Source: Oscarella lobularis (Eukaryota; Porifera; Homoscleromorpha; Homosclerophorida; Oscarellidae). Taken from it: 64,000 nucleotides of DNA. Each line of letters begins with the position of its first letter. Position 1 is the stretch's first letter. Below are positions 11,290-24,700 of this stretch, in pieces. The notes beneath the pieces were generated by a model. That model saw nothing but the letters and a program-made list of their open reading frames with translations. It made no database searches and was not told the DNA's origin. The DNA lies in contig NC_089175.1 in the NCBI RefSeq assembly GCF_947507565.1, forward strand, positions 7,119,733-7,183,732, read 5' to 3'. The position numbers and the translations under genes are program-made.

Positions 11290-11660
11290 CTACGCGATGT
11301 TTTCTATTGGATTGATACGGCCGTTTGGCCGCTCTGGGGCTTCGTGATAGGTCTCGAACAGGTCTGGAAAAATCGCCACTTCGCTTCGCGTTTCGCGTAC
11401 AGTTTCTCGTCGATATGTAGCGGAACTGACCTTCCTCGAGCCTCTTGCAAACGCTCGACGCAACTTTCGTTGCTCTCTCATTCGATGCAACTCGTTTACG
11501 ATCGCTTCGGCGCGTTGGAGTGGCGTTCGAGAGGGTGGCCCGGTGGTGAGGCCTCTTTCGGGAATTCTACGCTTTCTCGTTCGCATCGGCTTTTCCTTCG
11601 GCGGCCAGCATCGTCGATTGACGGATTCGCGAGATTCGCAAAGATTCAAAGGCAAATTAC
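11290..11660 (-). pseudogene. Unrecognised basic ORF, copy A (frameshifted against copy B)
   Basis: The minus-strand frame that reads well in copy B (40073-40445) is broken here. An insertion of about 8 bases (TTCCGCTA) near 11405-11420 shifts the frame, and further upstream the frame meets a stop. No family recognised. Either a dead copy of a small gene or a spurious frame. Confidence 0.25.
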
Positions 11661-11876
11661 GCTCTGTCGCGACGGTGACTAACGCACGGTAAAAGCTCTA
11701 AAAACTCGGCCAAAACGTCCTTAGCGCCATAAATGCAAGACTGAAGAGTTCAAACGGAAGCCTAATTCAGTTTGAAAGGCAAAAAGCGTGTCGATACAGG
11801 TACGATGTGCACGGGGGCCCCCTTTGTCCACATCGAGACAACGGCGAAAAGTTCTTCGTGCGATGACTCCAATAGG

Positions 11877-14091
11877 TTATCTTGGCTTGAAAGAAATTAT
11901 TAGTAGCCTGTTACGAACTCCGTGAGATTGTTTAGCGTTGAACGTAAAAACGGTGAGGCTCATCAACGTCGTCGGAGTCGTCGAAATTGCCGCACCGCTG
12001 TCGCGGGGTTGAATTCGAAGTGTCAATCCCGTATTGGGAATGGTGATCTCTGCTCCTTTGTCTAACGAGACGGGAGTGAAAAATTTCTTCCATTGAGTGA
12101 AAATGAGAACGCCTCGAGTCGTTCCAATGACAATCACATCTTCCTCTCGTTCGGGAGTCGGATGCAGCAATTCGCGTTCTTTCGGAGACAGTTCTTCGCA
12201 ATTCTACACAAATAAAAATATTTATACTGTTTAACGTGTAAATAGCTTTATACCATCGACGGAGAGTTTGAACGAAGCGACGCATTCTTATCAAAGTCGG
12301 AAGTTTCTTGTTCTATCGATTCGTCCAAATCGTGACGAAGAAGTTTTTCACAAACAATCTTTAAATCTTTGCAACCAATAAAATTATTTAAAACAGCAAT
12401 ATTGAAAATAATTTACCGTATTTCAAAATATCTAATAGCGCCTCTGGTGTGATCTCAGTCGATTTATAGGGCGATCCTCCATATCGCAAAATAAACAGCA
12501 GATCTCTTTTAACAATAGAGCAGACTGAGTGTTCCCCTGTTGGAATGGGTTCATCAGATATTGACACCTGTCAAATGAACATCATATCGGAATGTTATAT
12601 AAAAATATTTTAATTACCATTTTGCACTTTTGAAAGTCGATTAGAATCATTTGGGCCAGAGACAGAGGAAAGTCGTCTTCCCCGTATCCCCATATGACAA
12701 AAGCAACTGGCCCCCCCAATGTGGGAATATTAACAACAACCGTCGAATGGGAGAATCGAGGAACGAGATGATGATCCAATTTCATTTCAATCCACTCCTA
12801 CGAGAATAAATAGCATTAATTAACAAAAACAAACCTATTTGTTACCAGTGAACTGAATACAAACAGAAAGGCATCATTCAGCACCCCCTTAAAATTACTT
12901 CCCCCAATAAGAATTGCTCGATCAATATCAATCGTAGTGAAGGAATGTGCGGATCGAGGATGTGGTTTTTTTCCTGTGCATTGAGCTGGAATCCAATTCC
13001 CTTCAAACAAATGCCTACATCGAATTCAAAACAATTGATGACGTGACTCACTCTTTTGGATGGAAAACAACCAAACTTCATTGCTCAACCCCACATCAGG
13101 ATTATCTGGATGAGGAATGATTTGAGATCCGTCCGGTATTGGGGAAACAATCTTTGTTCCTAATCCTCCCATGATGACGAGATGTTCGTCTCCCTTCTTC
13201 CCTAACACGCACAATCCATGTTGCGATCTCCCACTGGGAGTGGATTGATCATTGAGATGAATTCGCTGCCATTCGAGCGTTAACCCATCCAATTCGTGAA
13301 TATCGCTCGAAAAGAGATCACGGCCATTAAACAATTTGTAGACACCACCAAATTGATAAATGTCCTGATTTTGGACGATGCCGATTCGTGCGTTGGCACA
13401 CGGATGAGGAAGGTCGGATGGGCTGTTCGATGCTGCTCGTCGTTGATTCCATCGACTTGTCAACAGATTGAAGCATTCAATCAGATCGTGAGAGCACATG
13501 TAGATGTCTCCCGTCGATTCTCTAACCGCCATTCCTCCCCAGAGAAGCATTTCCTCGTTGACGACGGCGGCGACATGTCCATTTCGAGATGACGGGCACG
13601 CGGATGACATTTTTTGAAGAGGAGAAACGGCTCGAGAGAAAGGAATCGATGCCTCCTTCATGAATAATTCTCTATGAAAGAGACAAATAATGCATAGAAA
13701 ACTCGGTATCAACTCAATACTTATCTGATTTTCTACGTATATTGCAAAAAACTTTGACGGCGACGCTCTTCTCTTCTCCGTCTTTTTTCAGCGTCGCTTG
13801 GTATACATCGCTGAAGGCACCTTCCCCAACGAAATCGTAGTCCTCATCATAGACGAGATCCTCTCGGTCGATTTGAAGAGACGGATGAGGCATGTCGGAT
13901 GGGCTGTTTGCTGTTGCTTGCCATTGATTCCATTGTCTTGTCAACAAATCGAAGCACTCGATCACATCAGGAGAGCAAAAGTACTCCGCCCCCGTCGATT
14001 CCTCCACCGATACTCCTCCCCACAGAAGCATCTCATCATTGACTACTGCGGCACCGTGTCCCATTCGAGATGACGGACACGGAGAAGACAT
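11877..14091 (-). CDS. Kelch-repeat protein with an embedded kinase N-lobe fragment
   Basis: Seven or so exons with introns of 37-70 bp; start ATG at 14091, stop at 11877. Residues 1-71 are a kelch-type opening (MLLWGG, then a C-F-D-LL-W blade). Residues about 72-135 are the beginning of a protein kinase: glycine loop GEGAFSDVYQA, the VAVKVF lysine strand and the start of helix C (FMKEASI). The kinase then stops and a second kelch opening follows, nearly a copy of the first (about 13400-13610). More kelch blades follow (QFGGVYKLF, LVIMGGLG, AILIGGSNF, FVIWGYGEDD), ending in a C-terminal domain I do not recognise. The junction inside the kinase uses an intron at 13672-13720 (donor GTATTG) that keeps frame. 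Kelch propellers bind proteins. With no catalytic loop or DFG the kinase piece cannot be active, and it probably marks an unequal recombination between kelch-kinase genes. Confidence 0.7.
13640..13878 (-). other. Kinase N-lobe remnant inside the kelch gene
   Basis: Reads as a TKL/TK-type kinase start: REDLVYDEDYDFVGEGAF, then VYQATLKK, then SVAVKVF, and across the 49-bp intron KELFMKEASI. The HRD, DFG and APE motifs are absent, because the next residues belong to a kelch repeat. Confidence 0.65.
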
Positions 14092-14109
14092 TGTCGAGAA
14101 GGAAAATCG

Positions 14110-15333
14110 GTTCAAGCGCGTCAAGGACGAAATATCACAACGCGAGTCTATATTAGGAGAACAATGATTATTGATCTAAACCGAAATCGTTCTTTGTTTT
14201 CAAGGTAGCAACCTTGGCAGAACGACACAATTACGCCGGCGACGGCTCAAACGGCTCAAACGGGAATGCGATGACGTTACGTATCGCACGGCTCCGAGAC
14301 AAAGGTCAAATATCACGTGACAGGAATTATGCAAATACTTTCTTGATAAACTTTGAGCCACAGCCTTTGAGAAGTAGAGAATTATTTCATTTTCAAAATT
14401 CATTTTGAGCAATCGTCGGCAGTCTCAACATCTCTATTCCGTTTTTCTATAAGAACTGAAATGCACATATTCTCAAATAGGAAACATTTTTTCTACAAGT
14501 ACTATTTGAGGCTACTTCTTGCACTTTCCCGCAACGGTTCTCGCGCTTCGTTTAGCCTGATCGTCACCGTGTCTCCGCCCATTAATCCCTTCTCCATCGT
14601 TTACAGTGCCATACGTAGCTCATTGATTCTATGCATCATTTTATCTGAGAATCCATTTTCATAATAGCATTTCACAAAAGACAAAATCAATTTTCCGTAG
14701 ACAAACGTTGATTCAAAACAGTCCCAAATTGGAATTCAATCACAGCCTGGACGGAATTGCATATAATTTTAAAAAGGTAATTTTCTCCTTCACACAGAGA
14801 CTCCCTTTAGCTCCGGCATGTCGGAGCTCCCAAAGAGTGCGCTCGAAGAACCCAAAAGTTGTTCTCCCAGTATCTAGGGATCGAAGGCGGAACTGATTCG
14901 TTCTCGTTTAGGTCTTGTATCTCTGTTTCTTTGCTTGTACTTGTTTGCAGTCGAAAAAACAATGAATTGGCATTGCGAATACATCGATCTATCCGCGGAG
15001 CATGAGTAGGGCGCGATTCCGCAGCGTCGAAAGCGACCGATGAATAATTCACTAGCGTGCGCTACATCAAAGATGAAAAAATATGATCAGGAATTGAAAT
15101 GCAAAAAATAGGCAATAAAATCATGCATAAGACGGATAATGGAAAAATAACACAAGTCGGGTGAGACAAAATCGAAAGTAGAAATAATAAAAAAATAAGA
15201 GAGATCACAAAATGCTTTTCAGCGCAAATCAATAAACAAACCGAGCCAAAACAATGCAAAAATATCCACTAAAACACATGCCAACCTGTAAGACACGCAC
15301 GTACAGTAAAATTCATAATCAGGCCTGTTCTTA
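14110..15333. other. Intergenic, nothing supported
   Basis: Spacer between the 5' end of the kelch gene (minus) and the 3' end of the large bark/cadherin gene (minus). AT-rich. The short ORFs on both strands have no domain or splice support. It should hold the promoter of the kelch gene and the poly(A) region of the bark-like gene; I see no clear TATA. Confidence 0.5.
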
Positions 15334-15740
15334 CTAATCAGCCGCGTCGTACAACACTTCGATGTCCTTTCTTTGTGAAGATGGAATTTCCGCGTACTCG
15401 TTTTCCTCGTCAGCTGCTTTCCCGCTTTCTATCTTTTCATATACTCTTTCTTCATCACTGGAAAAGATGGGCTTGTCGTTTTTGGGATCGAAAGCAGGAT
15501 TGACTATGTCAACACCGCTAGTCGCTTTCATAGACGCCGGTTTTCGATCAGAGTACCTACTTACATAATTATACGGTAAATTATATGGTACATTCAGAAG
15601 AAATATTCTACAATAACCTGGTCGGTTTCGTATGCTTGCTGTTCCTTTTAACAACTACAACAACCACGATAACAATCACTAGCAACAAAACAACGCCACC
15701 TCCTGCAGCACTACCAACTATGATCCACTTTGAGGCTGCG
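15334..15740 (-). other. Membrane span and cytoplasmic tail of the bark-cadherin protein
   Basis: A short exon encodes [19 protein letters not shown] and more Val/Ile, then KRNSKH: a clear single span with a basic stop-transfer. The next exon gives about 75 acidic residues with VNPAFDP, RVYEKI and NEYAEI, which look like phosphotyrosine docking sites, and ends at the TAG at 15334. Confidence 0.75.
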
Positions 15741-18700
15741 AAAAGCAAGAATTAGGGTATACTCAATTACCTAAACTATCGCTTTACCGTCGGAAGTAAT
15801 TCGAGGACATTGGCCTGTTGGCGAACAGTGCACCGTTAATGAAATCGTCGCCAATCCAGTTAGGGAAGGTTTTCCGCCATCTTTCGCCGATACTTGAAGA
15901 TCATACGAGGAGTCGGCATTCGAATCCAACTGTTTAGCTAAGGATACTTCGCCAGTCAACAAGTCAACGGTGAAATATTCCTGAGTCATTTCCATGCTGT
16001 ACATCACCTCTCCGTTGCTTCCTAGAAAACAAGTGATACGCGCATAATTCAAGGAAAAAACGTTACCTGAGTCGGCGTCGATTGCACTGGTGTTGACGAC
16101 GCTGAAACCGCGAGGCAATCCGACCACAACGTCCGACGGAGTATATACCTCTTTGCTGAACATAGGCGAATTGTCGTTAACGTCACTCAAAGAAATAACG
16201 GCGGTTGTTTCAGACGTCCGGAGAACTGGCTGAGTCAGACTTGCTACAATGGCAACTGTGATTTCCCTGACATTTTCGTAATCCAACTGCACAGAATTCG
16301 CTACTTGGAGAACTCCGGAGTTGGTTATGGTAAACGCATTCGCACGGCTACCCGATTTGAATTCCTGGCTTCTTATTGAATACATCACGTTGGTGCTAGG
16401 CTTTCCGTCAACAAGAGCTTTGACACTCAAAACAGAAGAGCCGTCGGGTGAGTTCTCTTGTAAAGTTGTACTGTAATGTTCTTGATCAAATAGTGGCCAC
16501 TTGGCACTCGTTTTGTTCACAAAAAAGAGAACGGTCACTTGGCTATATAGGCTCGGGTTCTGTGCATCCAGAGCTCGGATAACAAGACTGTAAGTGTCCG
16601 TTACGTAATAGTTGAGCACCGCATCATCTGACAGATAGATTTCAACAGCACCGGCGGAAGAACGTTTAATCGCAAATACGTCTTCCGAGTCACTGGGCAC
16701 AACTGACACAAGCTGGTATTCAATCTGGGTGCGATCTGAACCGACATCTGAATCAGTGGCTGTCAAAGACAACAGCATCTCGCCTCCTTTAATTCGCTCT
16801 CCGACAAGAAAGGCATACCGACGTTGTTCAAATTCTGGAGCGTTATCGTTGACGTTCGTGACAGATATCCTGACCGTGGCGACAGTGACTGCACCAGGAA
16901 CTTCGGACGTCTGTGCAAGAATGTTGAAGTTGTACTCGGTCTGTTGCTCGTAATCTAATGATTGGCTCAAGGAGAGGACGCCGGTTTTCGCGTGTACACT
17001 GAAAGGAAGAGATTCGGCGTAGTAGAGACTGTACGAAATGCGGCTGGCATTGAGCTGAGTCGCGCGTAGAGACAAACGCGGTGTGACGGGAACAATAGAC
17101 TGAACTGGAGCATCTTCGGCAAGACGTGCAACTACTTTCGAATTGACAAACTCAAACTTATCAGCGATAGTGACGGTCAGACGAAAGGTGCAAGATTTCG
17201 GACTTGACGTTTGATCTCGAGCGGTTACAGAAAATGTTGCCAAGTTAAACAGGCCAGACGGCTTTGGCGGAGAAGAGCGGAGAATAACGTCTGCCCCTGT
17301 CGAATCGTTCGTCACCACATCGAAGAGGTTTCTCGATAGAGATGTTGACTGGAAGTTGGTCAGATTGTAAGATAGTCTGCCAGATGCACCGCTATCGACG
17401 TCAGTTGCTTCCAGAGTAAATAACGCCGTGCTTGCATTAGTGGTATACGGAACAGAAGTTGTTAGACTTCCTGGTATACATTGTGGAGCGTGATTGAGCG
17501 AGATAACATTTACGTCGATCTTTTCTCTCGTGTGGCACTGAGGCTGACCGTGATCAGATGCAACGACATTTAGAATGTAAGCTTCGTCTGAAAGAGATCG
17601 ACGTAGAGTAATCAATCCACTTTGAGAATCGATTTTGAACCGATCTGAGGCCAATGCATCCAGAGAATACTTCACTATTCCGTTCGGTGACGCTCTGCCG
17701 TCTTTATCAGTTGCACTCAATTGAACAACGTTCGTTCCTAGAGGAGCCATCTCATCGACATCGACAGACGAGGAAAGGCCGACGAAAACGGGACAGTGAA
17801 TATTCGGTTGAGTGACAGTCAGAGAGATCTGAAGATTACCGGTCAACGATGGCACGCCGCTGTCGGTCGCAGAGAGAGTAAACAAGAAAACGTCGCCAAC
17901 ATAACTACGCAAAAAAGCAGCCGTGACTATAACACCCGTTTGAGTGTCAACTTTGAACAGGGAATGACGGCCATCTGAGCTTGCAAGACTGTACGTAATG
18001 CGACCGTTCTTTCCACTATCCATGTCTAAAGCGGGCTCAGACGCGACGACAAATCCGATGTCTGCCGTCAGCGGAACAGCGACGTCGATAGACGAAACAT
18101 TGAAGGTGGGCGAGTATTGATTAATTCCAGCTAACTGATCACAGCGAGGTCCGTCGTAGTGTGCAGTGCATTGACAGGTATCTGGTCCAATGCACACTCC
18201 TGTAGACACTTTGCCGCAGTTATTCACCGCTGAGCAGTCGGGTGTACTGCACTCCGGTCCCGTCCATTTGGAATCGCAAGTGCACGTATCTAGAGCAAGA
18301 CACTTTCCGTGGCCTATAGAAACAAAAATAAAAATCCAAAAGAATCTCAGCATCATCAGTCGTACCTGAACAAAATTTTTTTGCTTCGCACGAAAACTTG
18401 CTGCAGTCAGAACCCGCGTAGCCGTACTTGCAGTCACACAAATCGACTTCGATGCAGACTCCGTTGCCAGAGCAATCGCTCCGACCGGAACACGACGCCA
18501 CGCTGCAGTTCGACCCCTTGTAACCTGCGTAGCACGAACAGTATTTCTTCCCGTTCTGAGCCAGACAGATGCCGTTTCCCGAGCAATCGTCCAACTCCGG
18601 ACAATCGATCGGCGTCGCACAGTCGACGCCGGAAAATCCACCGGAGCAAGAGCAGATATTCGGTGCAACGCAATCACCGTTTCCAGAGCAATCTCCGACA

Positions 18701-21700
18701 TTAGTGCACGTGGGAAACGCGCAGCTCGATCCTCCCCAACCGTCCTTGCAGACGCATTTGTCTAAGCCGACGCACGAGCCGTGATTGCTGCAGTAGCCGA
18801 CGGCTTCGCACGAGTGGCGATCGCAGCTGACTCCCGCCCAGCCGTAGTCGCATTTACACTTGTCGTGATCGATGCACGCTCCGTGGTTCGAGCAATCGCC
18901 GATGCGACTGCAGTTGGCTTTCTCGTTACAAGACGAGCCAGTAAACCCGACGGAGCATGCACACACATCGTGAGACTTGCATCGACCTTGAGATGGACTC
19001 GTACAGTTGGACACTCCGTAACAAGTTGCTGCAAAGCAATTCATTAGATACCGGTTTTCAAAAACTTATGACACTATCTGGGATTTGGTGGGCGCCAAAA
19101 GCTTATTAAAAAGGGGTTCTGAGTGAGCACGTGTGTCCCCCAAAAATTTTCAAAGCATAATGTTTGGTAAGAGAATAAGGCCGTGCTTAGAAGAGTTACC
19201 TGCTCCCTTCTATCCCAGCTCTGTTTTAGATCTACGAGCAGGGTGAAACACACAGACCTTTTTTAAGTGCCCACTACTGAAAAATTCTGGCTAAGTCACT
19301 GGTACAAACTGATACTTACATGGTTCGTCACAAAGAATACCGTCCCATCCGAAGTGACACTTGCAGAATCCAGACACGCAATCGCCATTCAAACTACAGT
19401 TTGCACACGATCCTAAAGAAATTGCTCTAAGTCATAATCGTGTCAAAGCGAGGATCAAACTAACCGAGATTACAGTCTTCTCCGAACCAACCGGGAAGAC
19501 AGATGCAGGTGCTATTTACGCAGCGTCCCTTTCCAGAGCATTGCGTAGGACAGCCTAGACTTGTCCATAGGAAACTGAGGAATTTGGCATTTAGATATCA
19601 TACCCGTTTGATAAGTTTCCTGCTGAGACAAAGTTGTGTCATTCGTAATAGCTACGTCAAATATGCACTCCTGCAAGCGGATGCCGTCGAGACCTTGTTG
19701 TTTGCAAAGACTTTCGGCCATCTTTAGTAAGAGGAAATAGTAAAAAGGCACGCGGACGTATGCGACCTCACCATCCTGGTAGAAGAGTCGATATCGTTGA
19801 TTGAGTAGAGCGGAACGAATCTAGGATCGGTGTAGGAGGAGTCCAAAGTGTCGTCTTTGTGAAAATTCGAATGATTCCACGACCACGTGCCATTCAAGCC
19901 GGAGCCATCAAACGATTTGGCAATTTTCCCTGCGTAACACAATCATAAAAACCTAAAAGTGAACATTGAACATTACATGACTTAGCAAAGTCCAACACTT
20001 TGGCAGGGACGTAGGTGACACCATCGGATCCCACCAAGTCGTTTGTCACATTTCCGTCCATCAATCCACACAATCCTTCCGTTGATCGTTTGAACGATGC
20101 AACCGGAGCGAAAAGTATGTTGATAAATTGACGCTCCATCGCTGCACTGTAGCGGACGTCAACAGACAAAGACACGCCGTTGGCAAATTGAAATGAAATC
20201 AAAGCTATGCTTTCAGGCGACGACATCAAGGATACTTCAACGTGAACTGTGTCCTTTTCCAAGCTGAGCTTAAGACCGTCCGATAACGAAGTCACGATAC
20301 CGTTGATTCTAAAGAGAATACTAATGTCATACGGCTATAACGACTGACAAACCTTAGAGTAGGTAAGTCTGAAGGCTTAGGCTGGTGAAGCGTTGAAATG
20401 GCAACAACACTCGGACCGGCTTTTATTGCAACGGCGCCAATCAGAGACGCTCTGGCGTACTTGAAGAAACGAGTGTCCACTCCAAAGTCGTTGGCAACGC
20501 TCTTGCAATACTAAAATTCGCCAATATCAAAGAAGTCGTAGCTAAATCCTGCAAAACCACGTGCGATACAACTTTCCGAAGCCACTGATTTAACTTACCA
20601 TCTAAAGTCTCCAAATGCGGATCTCCACCGCCTGGACGAGGCCTGGCGAACTGACAACCAGGACCAATCCACTGCTCGTCGCATACGCAGTACGGTTTTC
20701 TGTCTGTCTCACTTCCCATCGGTATGGTGCAGATGCCGTTATCAGAACAAACTGAAACAATGACGCTGCACATAAGAAATTAGGTAGCAACTGTCAACTT
20801 ACACGGCCAAGGACTGCAGTCAGGCACGTCACAGAAAGGCCCTTTCCACCCATCTGCACAAACCGGTGGCAGACCACCGCGACCTTGCTTTGATTGGCAG
20901 CTACAAGTGCAGTCCTGCCACACTGGTTCAAAGCCTTCGGGACACGTAGGACATCTAGAGTAAAGAGAATAAACAGTAGTCTTAGCAAGTCAGCGTGGGA
21001 CCTACTTATCGTCAGGACAAATGCATCCACTTGGACCAAGAACTGAGTCCATGCAGTTCTTGCACTTACACCCGCACTGACACTGGCCGTCTGGTCCCCA
21101 AACGCTCGCACTGCCATCGTCGCAAGTACAATTACACTAAACAATAGAACAGACAATCCAGAATAAACATGAAGGCCAACCGATATCGCCTTACTTGACA
21201 CGTTCCATTGTTGAAATATGCAATGTCAAAATTCGAACAATGACATTCGCATAGTGGGTGAGGCAAGGACAAATTAAAAATTTGAATTGACTCTGGGCAC
21301 GGGCAGTCAGGCGATCCGCTGACACCGCAAAGCGGACAAGATTTCTTTCCGCTGACTTTGTCGATGACGCACGAGGCGGCCCCGGGACACTCACAGGAGC
21401 AGTCCGTCTCGTTCGCCATGGGCAAACAGAGACCCGAGGTGACGTCGATAAACGAAGCCTGTTGCCACGAATCGAACAACTGCGAAGAATTGTAGTACAG
21501 CAGATCTATGAATGACATTCCTTCTATTTGATCAACTCCTGCACGAGATGACGATAGTAATTTCTAAAGAGCAACTCAAAGCTTTTCAATATCTATTAAA
21601 GTCGCTAGCGTACCTCGGGAAAACGACATCCTCTAGAGCATCTGGTCGTTTCAAAGTGACCTTTCAGTGACGGAGAAATTTTCACAGTAAATGAAGACTG

Positions 21701-24700
21701 GGGATAGAGACTGGGTGATGCTGAGAAAGCAGACGTCACTATAGCAGGTATTGATGACAGGTTGATGTGGTCCGGAGTTTTATACGACGATGGCCACGAA
21801 ATTTCGAATGTGGGAGTCAAAGAAGACTCAAATATTGACGTGTACTGAGGATGATCAGTCAAATCTTGATCTCCCTTCAATTGAGCCTAATAACAAATAG
21901 TCTACAACTGAATTGTTTTTGCATTTCTTGAATGACAGTTACGTCTTTTATGTATTCGCTCCCAACTCCGTTTCTCCATACTGCACCCAATTTAGCATTT
22001 CCACGGGACTGAGAAAGATACGAAAAGGAAATGTTACTACGACTGGTCACCTGCAAAAACAAGGCGTTCAGAGACAACACAAAATTGCCAGTAAGCCTAC
22101 GTCGTAATCAAAAGAAAACGAATACGATGCTGACAGCTTCGTTTCACCACGAACGCAGATTGAACCGATAGAAATGCAAAAAGGCTTTGAAGGGACAGTA
22201 ACAGATACTGCAGGCGGAGAAGATTTTCCTTTTCTGCAGGAAGAAAAGTGAGACAAGAATCGACAGAAGGAAAGCTTAATTAAACTCACGAGCTCGGGAA
22301 TATCTCCAAATTAGCACTGGTTCCAATATGCAAAGGTCCTTTGAATGAAAATCCGACCTTCGTTACGAAAGGCGACGTGTGGTTGGATCGGAACATCATA
22401 TCCACTTGAGGATCGTAACTGACAAGCGTCTCAGTTGATATTACTCCTCGATCGGAATTTCCAAACTGAAAAAAAAAAACAATTAGCTGAGAAAGAAAAA
22501 TTAACGCTCTACATTAAGACTTACTTTGGTTTTCAACACTTCATGATGAAAGAACATTGTCTCGTTTGCATCGCACAATTTCATATTTCCACCACTATTT
22601 CCGCTGTTGCGTGGCGCACCTGGCGCATCACCGCCCATGTTCTCACTGCACGACGTTACGACACCGCTGGATGGATTGAGTTCCAAGAAGGTTGTGCCGT
22701 CATCCCAAGAACTATAGAAATCAGTAAGAACACCAGCGGCTGGGCCACTGGGACGACCGACGATCACGTCACCAACTGTCAGATTGAGGTCCGAACGAGT
22801 AACATTGTCAAATATGAGAACACCTCTAATGCCCGTGCCGCCAACACCCGTAACAATCGGAGCCTTATCAACCGGAGATAGTCCTTTCGTCTTTACTTGC
22901 AATTTTACAGAGGGAGGTAATGGATTTGGAAAACAACTTGCTAGGGACGTATGAACAATTGTATGCTGTCCGGCACCGACAATCGATTCGACTTCTTCGA
23001 AACGTCTGCTTCCGTGCGCACTGACAATGCCTTGATTGCTGCGGGGATTCAAGCCCATCTTCTCTGATTCCACCGACGACAGAGCTATGACAATATCTCC
23101 GTCAGGCGTTCGCCGACACTTGTAAACAGAAACAGATGGCGACAAAACTATGGTTTGTGAGGCTCCGGGAAGCTGCGGGGAGGAGGAGGCTGCAATCGCC
23201 TCAAGAGTTGCCACATTCGGAACAATTTCTATAGCTGTTTCGTTGTAGATGTCTTCCAGGTCAACAGTGTCGATGAAGTCGGCGTATTTTATCGTCTCCT
23301 CCAGGTACGCTGGGGAGGCCTTGATTAGTTGATATGCCCCCCATTTGGTCATAGCAAGTATCTTGTCGAGTATTCCTCCACATTGACGACTCGAAAGTAT
23401 GTGGCCAGTGTACACATCTTTCAACGACGGCGTTGTGATGTAATAATTGTAGTTGCTAGTGCCCAGTAGACGGTAAATGGTCGAGCTTCCGGGATCAACT
23501 CGTACGTCAGGGTAAAGATCGACATACCTTTGACGGCGATCAGACGACGATCTACCCGAAGATCTCTTGTCACGAAAGTCTGACTTTCCGTTAGGCAGAT
23601 GACTCGGAATTTTAGGCGCATTCGCACCGAGACCATAGTCGGGCGTAACCCTTCCATAGGGACATCGTGATTCGTCCCAATTAAGGCAAGATGACTAAAA
23701 AATGACGATGGAAGACTGTCTGCAAAGAGTCTACTAGGCCTTACATTTGCTTCGTTGTAGCAGTGGCCTATGTCGTGACAATGCTGGCAAGTTTCGTAGC
23801 TGCTTGTTGCCACAGACCAGTCGCACGGAGAGGAGCACCCAATGTCCTATGCTATAGTTATAAACTAGAAAGACCCGAATCTTTATAGATTACCTTTATT
23901 CGATCTGAACAACCTTCTCTCCGTGGGCTGTAGCAGCTGTAGTAGAACCACGTGTTGCACTGTTGCTTATCTGGGCGACTACCTAGACCAGGAATGCAGG
24001 AGCCTTGACTATCACACCAACCACAGCCTGGCTGGCGACTGCAGGCGTAACACGTCGTGTACAGATTGCAGTAGGTCGTCGTACAGGCGCGACCCTAAAA
24101 ACGGCAAATAAAAATTAGGAAAAATACCGGTTATATACTTGTCTGTTCCTTGCCTTCCAACCAACTCGGCAACGACATTGATTCGGCCCCACGCACGCTC
24201 CATGACCGGAACAGTCGTTGACGTCGTTGCAGTGAAAGTTGGCGCAGTCTTCACCACGCCATCCCTTGAAACACGAACAAGTACTAGTGACACTGTCACA
24301 TTCCCCGTGCTGCGAGCAAGCACTTGGACATTTGTCTGAACATAAAAAAAATAAACACAAAAATGTTTGCACAAAACGAATGACAACGTACCAGCAGGTA
24401 ATTTGCTACAGAAAAACGGAAGACGTGTACGGCAATCCTCGATTTCCCATCCTGACGATGTTAATTTCAAGCAATCTCCGGATTTTCCTCCATTGACGCT
24501 TCCGTAGTCAAAGTTCGTTCCGTCGGACCACGACCATGCGTTCCCGTCGTGTCGGAGTCCAACCCACGCTTGTGCGATCGTTAGCGACGCCGGAGGCCGA
24601 GGAACAAGACCATTCAGAAATTTAGATACGGACGCATTGTGGATAGACCCAAGCTCCGATCCTTGGACCTAAAAATGAAATGACCAATAATTAAAGTGCG

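Larger units (their letters stand above)
1..11720. repeat. Segmental duplication, copy A
   Basis: This stretch matches 28660-40560 nearly throughout. Examples are the coding block at 19 versus 28681, the start codon at 3750 versus 32400, and the hairpin at 7539 versus about 36410. The offset grows from 28.66 to about 28.83 kb through indels. It contains the 5' end of the bark-like gene and its whole upstream region. The copies differ mainly in repeat number: minisatellite, poly-C and CRE-like repeats. Confidence 0.9.

Noticed and set aside
18309-18704. 131-codon plus-strand ORF
   Set aside because: Antisense to the EGF array of the bark-cadherin gene.
22435-22881. 148-codon plus-strand ORF
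   Set aside because: Antisense to well-supported exons of the bark-like gene.
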